Positions 14,960-19,618 of a stretch of 19,618 nt of DNA are shown here, piece by piece. The DNA comes from Clostridia bacterium. GTDB lineage: Bacteria > Bacillota_A > Clostridia > Christensenellales > Aristaeellaceae. The position numbers and the translations under genes were made by a program. The DNA lies in assembly GCA_017464225.1 (NCBI GenBank), contig JAFUDW010000032.1, positions 1 to 19,618 on the forward strand, written 5' to 3'. A model generated the notes under the pieces. That model was not told the origin of the DNA, did no database searches, and saw only the letters and a list, made by a program, of their open reading frames with translations. Positions within the stretch are counted from its first letter, which is position 1. Every line of letters starts with the position of its first letter.

Positions 14960-17176
14960 ATGCAATATATCCTGCCTTCGCTGGTGTTTGCTCCCATGCT
15001 GGGCGCGCTGATCTCCTACATGATCGGACGGCGCAGTAAAACGGGCCGCAATGTGTTTGTCTGCCTGCTGCTTACGGCGGAATTCGCCCTGGCTGGGTTC
15101 TCCCTGTATCGGGCATTTCTGGGACTGGAGCTTTCCTTCGCCTGGGAGGGATTCGCGGGGTTTGGCCTGCATTTCAAAATGGACGGCTTCCGGGCGCTGT
15201 ATACGCTGATCGCCGCCTTGATGTGGATGATGACAGGCTTCTTTTCTCCCCAATATTTCGCCCATTATCATAACCGCAACCGCTATTACTTTTTTACGCT
15301 GATGACGCTTGGCGCTACGGCGGGCGTGTTTCTGTCGGACGACCTGTATACCACATTCATCTTCTTTGAGATCATGAGCTTTACCAGCTATACCTGGGTG
15401 GCCCATGAAGAGACGCCGGGCGCCATGCGGGCGGCGGAAACCTATCTGGGCATCGCTGTAGTAGGCGGCATGGTCACGCTGATGGGCTTGTTTGTGCTGT
15501 ACCACAGGATCGGCACGCTGTCCTTTGCCGGACTCCGGGAGGCGGGGGAAAGCGGGGAAGCGCGGAAATTGTACCTGCCCGGCATTCTGGTGATGTTTGG
15601 TTTTGCCGCGAAGGCGGGTATGTTCCCGCTGCATATTTGGCTGCCCAAAGCGCATCCTGTGGCTCCGGCGCCCGCCAGCGCTCTGCTGTCCGGCGTGCTG
15701 ACAAAAGCCGGCGTGTTTGGCGTGCTGGTCACCAGCTGCAACCTTTTCCTTCATAACGCTGCCTGGGGCAATATGGTATTGCTCTTTGGCGTGGCCACCA
15801 TGTTCGGCGGCGCGCTGCTGGCTATGTTTTCGGTGGATCTCAAGCGAACGCTGGCTTGCTCCTCCATGAGCCAGATCGGTTTTATCCTGGTAGGCGTGGG
15901 GATGCAGGGGCTGCTGGGGCATCATAACGCCCTGGCGGTGCAGGGAACGCTTCTGCATATGGTCAATCACAGCCTGATCAAGCTGTGTCTGTTCATGGCT
16001 GCCGGAACGGTATATATGAACCTGCACAGGCTGAACCTCAACGATATCCGCGGCTTTGGCCGTAATAAGATCATCCTGCACTTCGCTTTTCTCATGGGAG
16101 CGCTGGGGATCAGCGGCATTCCGCTGTGGAACGGTTATATCAGCAAATCGCTGCTGCATGAAAGCATTCTGGAATATGTGGAGCTGCTGGGCGAACAGGG
16201 AAGATCAGCCTTTGGCTACAGCGTGATCGAATGGATATTTGTGATCACCGGCGGCATGACTTTTTCCTATATGCTCAAGCTGTATATCGCCCTGTTCTGG
16301 GAAAAGAATCCCACCTATCAGGAGGCCTTTGACGGAGCGCGGAGCGAATATCTAACGCCGCTGTCGGCCTTTGCGCTGCTGGGCTCGGCGCTGATTCTAC
16401 CGGCGCTTGGCATGCTGCCCGATCTGTTCATGACCAATATCGCCGAGCTGGGGCAAGGCTTCATGCATGGCGAAAGCCCGGCCCATGCCGTGGCCTATTT
16501 CTCCTTTGAAAATCTGTTTGGCGCGGCCAAATCGCTGGTGATTGGCGCGGCGCTGTACCTGTTTGTTATCCGTCGCCTGCTCATGGAGGAGAAGGATGGC
16601 ACGCGCCTGTATGTCAATCGCTGGCCTTCCTGGCTGGACATTGAAAACCTGCTGATCCGTTCGGATTTTACCCAGAAGTATATCTGCGGCGCCGTTACGG
16701 CCGTCAGCCGATTCCTGGATGGTCTGGCTACCAGCAAGCTATTTTACGTTTGGATCCCCGCGGTGATCACGGCTGTTACCCGCTTTCTGGACGAATTGGC
16801 CACCAGCAAATTCTTCTATGTGTGGCTGCCGGCGGTGATCACCGGCCTGACCCGGGCGCTGGATGAAACCATAGATCGCCTGGCCGTGCTGATCGGCGAT
16901 ACCGTGCTCTCCAAAAGAAAAACGCCCAGGCTGCCGCCCGTGGGCACCTGGATCACCTATGCTTTGGGCCGCTGCATGAATGCCGTTGCTCGCTTGCTCA
17001 ACCGTACCGTGCTGCGCCGCCATCCCATGGCAGTGGATTTTGAGTACAGGCTGGACGTGGATAAAAAAGAAGCGGGCCATACCATCGGCATGCTGACCCG
17101 CTCGCTGTCCTTTGGGCTGCTTCTGTTGAGCCTTGGTCTGGTTGTGACCTGCTGGTATCTGCTTCGGCAGGGATAA
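14960..17176 (+). CDS. Antiporter-like subunit 4 with long C-terminal extension (NuoL/HyfB/MbhH-like)
   Basis: 738 residues, about 240 longer than the other three. Residues 1-500 are a normal antiporter core: E137 in FFEIMSFTSYTW, K218 in FAAKAGMFPLHIWLP, K249 in SGVLTKAGVFG, H337 and K341 in NHSLIKLCLF, and K396 in GYISK. The rest holds a helix at about 518-535, a WLDIENLLIRSD segment (556-567), three copies of a 24-residue repeat (577-641, the third partial), a polar region and a last transmembrane helix at about 712-735. Long C-terminal parts with a lateral amphipathic helix are known in NuoL and some hydrogenase subunits; the repeated unit here is unusual. Start ATG 14960 has AAAGGAGG. 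It is the last gene of the operon, ending 12 bases before a gene on the other strand, with no clear terminator in between. Confidence 0.9.
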   Translation: MQYILPSLVFAPMLGALISYMIGRRSKTGRNVFVCLLLTAEFALAGFSLYRAFLGLELSFAWEGFAGFGLHFKMDGFRALYTLIAALMWMMTGFFSPQYFAHYHNRNRYYFFTLMTLGATAGVFLSDDLYTTFIFFEIMSFTSYTWVAHEETPGAMRAAETYLGIAVVGGMVTLMGLFVLYHRIGTLSFAGLREAGESGEARKLYLPGILVMFGFAAKAGMFPLHIWLPKAHPVAPAPASALLSGVLTKAGVFGVLVTSCNLFLHNAAWGNMVLLFGVATMFGGALLAMFSVDLKRTLACSSMSQIGFILVGVGMQGLLGHHNALAVQGTLLHMVNHSLIKLCLFMAAGTVYMNLHRLNLNDIRGFGRNKIILHFAFLMGALGISGIPLWNGYISKSLLHESILEYVELLGEQGRSAFGYSVIEWIFVITGGMTFSYMLKLYIALFWEKNPTYQEAFDGARSEYLTPLSAFALLGSALILPALGMLPDLFMTNIAELGQGFMHGESPAHAVAYFSFENLFGAAKSLVIGAALYLFVIRRLLMEEKDGTRLYVNRWPSWLDIENLLIRSDFTQKYICGAVTAVSRFLDGLATSKLFYVWIPAVITAVTRFLDELATSKFFYVWLPAVITGLTRALDETIDRLAVLIGDTVLSKRKTPRLPPVGTWITYALGRCMNAVARLLNRTVLRRHPMAVDFEYRLDVDKKEAGHTIGMLTRSLSFGLLLLSLGLVVTCWYLLRQG
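16688..16882 (+). repeat. Tandem 72-base (24-residue) coding repeats in antiporter-like subunit 4
   Basis: Residues 577-600, 601-624 and 625-641 form head-to-tail units aligned on TAVxRFLDxLATSKxFYVWxP. Units 1 and 2 match at 17 of 24 residues, while many codons differ at the third base, so the duplication is not recent and the protein pattern seems kept by selection. Unit 3 keeps AVITGLTRALDE and then diverges. A weaker look-alike (LDIENLLIRSDFTQKYIC) precedes unit 1. Confidence 0.85.
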
Positions 17177-17188
17177 AACCGCAGAGCG

Positions 17189-18118
17189 TCACAGATCCAT
17201 GGCGATCTGGCCGTCGATCCAGCTTTCCTGTTTGGCTTCGTGTACCTGATCGTCAGGCGTCAAATGGCCGATCAGCAGCGGTGAAGCCGGATCGTGCGCC
17301 GCCATGTTCCTTTGCACGGTGGCCGCGTCATAATTGGCGTAGCAATACCGGCATAGGTGCCCGCAGGAATTGTACGCGCCGATATCGCCGCCAAGGTAGC
17401 AGGCGCATTCCTTCCGGGCGGGCGTAAAGGAGGGCACTTTAAGCCGCTGTCCCAGGGCTTTTTCGTACATGGATACGGTCATGCAGCCGCTGCAGTCCGC
17501 GCCAAACTGTTCCAGCGACATTCCCTCGCCGCAGGGACGCAGCGTCATGCCGTATTGTTTGCTGATCTCGGCCATCGCGCGGCCCAACGTCAATCGGTTT
17601 TCCATCGATACAGGGCGGACTTCCGGAAAGTTCCGCCTGGTTTTTTCATACAGATCGATAAAGCTGATCACAACCGTATGGGTATAACCTGCCAGTTCTT
17701 TGGCCATGAACGTAAAAGCCTTGATGTGCCGTTCCGGCGGCCATGCCTCGCTGATCAAAATGGGATCGTATCGCCAGCCTACCCGGTCAGCGCCTACCAT
17801 ATCCGATAAACAACGGAAGCTTTCCAATACCTGCCGCTTGCCGGGAACACGGGATTCTATATCTCTGCCGTAGGGCGTGATGGTCACATACCAGAATTGG
17901 CCGAAGGGGCGGAGCAGATCCATATGCGCCAACATAGGAGCTGGATTTTTGGTGCAGAAGCCGATCAGATCCACCACGTCGGGAGAAAGGCGGTATCGGG
18001 TGACCTGCTGCGGATGATAGGGATTGCGCACCAGCACAAATCCGGCCTTGATCCGGTTGATAAACCAATCGGAATAGAAAGCCGGTATATCGGTGCGCTG
18101 GCCCGTGTTGATGATCAT
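17189..18118 (-). CDS. DUF1848 family protein with C-terminal radical-SAM-like cysteine motif
   Basis: 309 residues, matching the whole length of the uncharacterised DUF1848 family: N-terminal MIINTGQRTDIPAFYSDWF, RNPYHPQQVTRYRLSPDVVD (31-50), FCTKNPAPML (54-63), and a C-terminal Cys-rich end. Cysteines C252, C256 and C259 form CxxxCxxC followed by YAN, the spacing used by radical SAM enzymes to bind a [4Fe-4S] cluster, but here close to the C-terminus. C196, C209, C212, C238 and C240 could hold a second metal site. The function is unknown and I do not assign one. Start ATG 18118 has GGAGGAA ten bases upstream. It lies 37 bases after the D-lactate dehydrogenase stop on the same strand and is likely cotranscribed, without an obvious functional link. 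Confidence 0.88.
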   Translation of the reverse strand: MIINTGQRTDIPAFYSDWFINRIKAGFVLVRNPYHPQQVTRYRLSPDVVDLIGFCTKNPAPMLAHMDLLRPFGQFWYVTITPYGRDIESRVPGKRQVLESFRCLSDMVGADRVGWRYDPILISEAWPPERHIKAFTFMAKELAGYTHTVVISFIDLYEKTRRNFPEVRPVSMENRLTLGRAMAEISKQYGMTLRPCGEGMSLEQFGADCSGCMTVSMYEKALGQRLKVPSFTPARKECACYLGGDIGAYNSCGHLCRYCYANYDAATVQRNMAAHDPASPLLIGHLTPDDQVHEAKQESWIDGQIAMDL

Positions 18119-18155
18119 GCCGTTTTATTCCTCCGAATGCGATGTGAATGACAGA

Positions 18156-19193
18156 TCAGAAGCATTTTTCTTTCCGTTCTTTTTTGCACTGCTCGATATT
18201 GCCGCAGCGATAGCAAAGCTCGTTATCGCAAATGCCGTCGTTATTGAAGCAGGAAAGGATATTGCCCACGGTGGTTTCTGCAATATTGTTCAGCGCTTCC
18301 TCGGTCAAAAAGGCTTGGTGGGACGTGACGATGACGTTGGGCATGGAGATCAGGCGCGACAGCAGATCGTCGTTCAGAATATGGCCCGAGCGATCTTCAA
18401 AGAAGATATCCGCCTCCTCCTCGTAGACGTCCAGACAGGCGGCTCCGATCTTCCGGGCTTTGATGCCCTCCAGCAGCGCTTCCGCGTCGATCAGACCGCC
18501 GCGGGAGGTGTTCACGATCACCACGCCCTTTTTCATGACTTCAATGGCATCGGCATTGATCATATGCCGCGTTTCACTGGTGAGCGGACAATGCAGCGAT
18601 ATGATGTCGCTTTCAGCAAAGAGCCGCTGCAGCGGCACGTATTCGATATCGCTGTCCTTTGCGGGAAAAACGTCGTAGGCGATCACCCGCATGCCGAAGC
18701 CGCGGCAGATATCGATAAAGATCCTGCCGATCTTCCCGGTGCCGATGACGCCCATCGTTTTACCGTGAAAATCAAAACCGGTCAGGCCGTTCAGCGAAAA
18801 ATTGAATTCCCGCGTGCGGTTGTAGGCTTTGTGAATGCGCCTTACCGAGGTGAGCAGCAGGGCGATGGCATGCTCTGCCACCGCGTATGGCGAATAGGCG
18901 GGCACGTGCACCACGTGGATTTTGCCGAATGCCGCCTGCACATCCACATTGTTGTAGCCGGCTGAGCGCAGGGCGATCAGCTTGACGCCAAATTCGTACA
19001 GCTTGTCTATGACGGCGGCGTTGACTGTATCGTTGACGAACACGCACACGGCGTCGCATCCTCGGGCAAGCGCCACGGTATCCTCGTTCAGCTTGGCTTC
19101 CAGAAAATGGAATTGCAAATCATGCTCGGCGCCGTAGCGCTCAAACGAGGGCTTGTCGTATTCCTTCGTATCATAAAATGCGATTTTGATCAT
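18156..19193 (-). CDS. ldhA: D-lactate dehydrogenase (NAD-dependent 2-hydroxyacid dehydrogenase)
   Basis: Reduces pyruvate to D-lactate with NADH, recycling NAD in fermentation; cytoplasmic. 345 residues. Start ATG 19193 is chosen because GGAGGT lies just upstream, while the in-frame ATG at 19205 has no ribosome site. It follows E. coli LdhA closely: YDTKEYDK (7-14), VPAYSPYAVAEHAI (97-110), NFSLNGLTGF (131-140), nucleotide-binding GTGKIG (151-156) with D174 for NAD ribose, and catalytic R231 (NTSRG), E260 and H292 (SHQAFLT). The chain runs about 17 residues past the usual NEL ending, adding a basic, Cys-rich tail with C322, C327, C330, C336 and C344. A related 2-hydroxyacid substrate is possible, but the match to LdhA is strong. 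A putative promoter and inverted repeat lie upstream at 19258-19298. Confidence 0.93.
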   Translation of the reverse strand: MIKIAFYDTKEYDKPSFERYGAEHDLQFHFLEAKLNEDTVALARGCDAVCVFVNDTVNAAVIDKLYEFGVKLIALRSAGYNNVDVQAAFGKIHVVHVPAYSPYAVAEHAIALLLTSVRRIHKAYNRTREFNFSLNGLTGFDFHGKTMGVIGTGKIGRIFIDICRGFGMRVIAYDVFPAKDSDIEYVPLQRLFAESDIISLHCPLTSETRHMINADAIEVMKKGVVIVNTSRGGLIDAEALLEGIKARKIGAACLDVYEEEADIFFEDRSGHILNDDLLSRLISMPNVIVTSHQAFLTEEALNNIAETTVGNILSCFNNDGICDNELCYRCGNIEQCKKERKEKCF

Positions 19194-19257
19194 GATGACC
19201 TCCATATCGGCGCGGCAGCAGGTGTTTGACAGGTAGCTTCGGCCGGAATTTAATGAT

Positions 19258-19286
19258 AGTATACCCGATGTTTTTCCAAAAATCTA
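19258..19286 (-). promoter_or_regulatory. Putative promoter of the D-lactate dehydrogenase gene
   Basis: On the minus strand TATACT (19263-19258) matches five of six -10 bases. Seventeen bases upstream is TAGATT (19286-19281), a weak -35. The start codon is 65 bases downstream of the -10. The poor -35 suggests an activator or low basal expression. Called from consensus only. Confidence 0.5.
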
Positions 19287-19298
19287 TACGGAAAAACA
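19269..19298. promoter_or_regulatory. Perfect 9-bp inverted repeat, candidate operator upstream of ldhA
   Basis: TGTTTTTCC (19269-19277) and GGAAAAACA (19290-19298) are exact inverted copies separated by 12 bases. The arm centres are 21 bases apart, two helical turns. The putative -35 of ldhA lies between the arms. This fits a dimeric regulator site; no regulator is encoded next to it. It is not followed by a T-run in either direction that would make it a terminator. Confidence 0.5.
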
Positions 19299-19387
19299 CT
19301 TTCTTCACGATCTGCGCCGCGGAGCAGGCGGCGTCAGTCGCTTGCAATATGCCTTTTCAATCCCGCGCCGGGCAATGAGCCTTTCCC

Positions 19388-19418
19388 AAACAAAAAGCAG
19401 GAAGCGGCTGCTTCCTGC
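19388..19418 (-). terminator. Rho-independent terminator of the YegP-like gene
   Basis: On the minus strand GCAGGAAGC pairs with GCTTCCTGC (nine perfect pairs, four-base loop, 19397-19418) and is followed directly by TTTTTGTTT. It starts 21 bases after the stop codon of the gene at 19440. This separates that gene from the D-lactate dehydrogenase promoter, so the latter is an independent unit. Confidence 0.92.
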
Positions 19419-19439
19419 GGGACTGAAAGCTTTGATTGC

Positions 19440-19618
19440 TTATTCTGCAACTTTGATATCGGCATCCGCGGCGTTCTTCCGCACGCTCTCAATGCCGTTC
19501 AGACAGCTGGCTTTGGCCACATAGCCCTCGGATACGGCGATGATTTGACCGTTGGTGGCCTTCAGGCGGAAACGGTATTCTCCGGCCTTGTCGGTATATA
19601 CCTCAAATTTGGGGCAGC
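19440..19618 (-). CDS. YegP/DUF1508 domain protein, C-terminal part (5' end outside window)
   Basis: The last 58 residues plus stop (TAA 19442-19440) are visible. They read as a DUF1508 (YegP-like) domain: KFEVYTDKAGEYRFRLKA, then NGQIIAVSEGY, then KASCLNGIESVRKNA, ending DADIKVAE. This small domain often occurs in one or two copies in short bacterial proteins of unknown function. Whether this is a single or double copy cannot be seen, since the gene runs off the window. An open frame on the plus strand over the same bases (19342-19524) has no family resemblance and is ignored. Confidence 0.88.
   Translation of the reverse strand, partial: CPKFEVYTDKAGEYRFRLKATNGQIIAVSEGYVAKASCLNGIESVRKNAADADIKVAE

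Noticed and set aside
14903..16159. 418-residue open frame on the minus strand
   Set aside because: Antisense of antiporter-like subunit 4, with His/Gln-rich shadow composition and no recognisable motif.
16688..16882. Repeats as a CRISPR array or a mobile repeat
   Set aside because: The copies are directly adjacent without spacers, keep the reading frame and vary at third codon positions, so they are a protein-level repeat.
7701..17176. Complex I or membrane-bound hydrogenase operon
   Set aside because: Only membrane-arm subunits are present; I found no NuoH-like, nickel-site CxxC large subunit or ferredoxin-type subunit in any frame of the window.
17177..17215. Hairpin CAGATC/GATCTG as terminator of the Mrp-like operon
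   Set aside because: Only six pairs, lies within the end of the DUF1848 coding region and has no T-run on either side; no convincing terminator is visible between these convergent genes.

Overview
The window looks like a chromosomal segment of an anaerobic Clostridia-type Firmicute with moderately high GC. The support is strong AGGAGG-type ribosome binding sites before nearly every gene, tightly overlapping operons, a citrate synthase of the Re type, an Mrp/Mbh-type membrane arm, a fermentative D-lactate dehydrogenase and a hexuronate pathway. I cannot assign genus or species from sequence alone. Coding density is very high. No stretch longer than 300 bases lacks a gene, and I see no tRNA, rRNA, CRISPR array, insertion sequence or phage gene.

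Layout. (1) 1-2293, plus strand: the end of mannonate dehydratase (uxuA) and a complete fructuronate reductase-like gene (uxuB), the hexuronate (glucuronate) catabolic branch. They end at a hairpin that also serves the converging operon. (2) 7505 down to 2417, minus strand: four coupled genes, Re-type citrate synthase, an FCD-family GntR regulator, a short aconitase and an isocitrate dehydrogenase. Together they form the oxidative half of the TCA cycle, from oxaloacetate and acetyl-CoA to 2-oxoglutarate, presumably for glutamate synthesis. A strong promoter at 7537-7564 carries a perfect 14-bp palindrome over its -10 box, the obvious candidate operator for the operon's own GntR protein. (3) 7701-17176, plus strand: nine genes transcribed divergently from the citrate operon. 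They encode an Mrp/Mbh-like multisubunit cation-translocating membrane complex: MrpE, MrpF, MrpG, an MbhD-like (DUF4040) protein, a fused MrpA-tail/MrpB protein, MrpC, and four successive MrpD/NuoL/M/N-like antiporter subunits. No hydrogenase, quinone-reductase or NuoH-like subunit accompanies them here. (4) 19193 down to 17189, minus strand: D-lactate dehydrogenase with an unusual cysteine-rich tail, then a DUF1848 protein with a radical-SAM-like cysteine motif near its C-terminus. (5) 19618-19440, minus strand: the end of a YegP/DUF1508 protein, with a clear terminator.

How it fits together (inference): hexuronates feed glycolysis via 2-keto-3-deoxygluconate, D-lactate dehydrogenase recycles NADH, the citrate branch supplies 2-oxoglutarate, and the large Mrp-like complex exchanges Na+ or K+ for H+ across the membrane, possibly as a membrane arm for a redox module encoded elsewhere. 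The most unusual object is the Mrp-like cluster: its four antiporter-like subunits, the fused subunit with a charged N-terminal extension, and the 24-residue tandem repeats in the last subunit.
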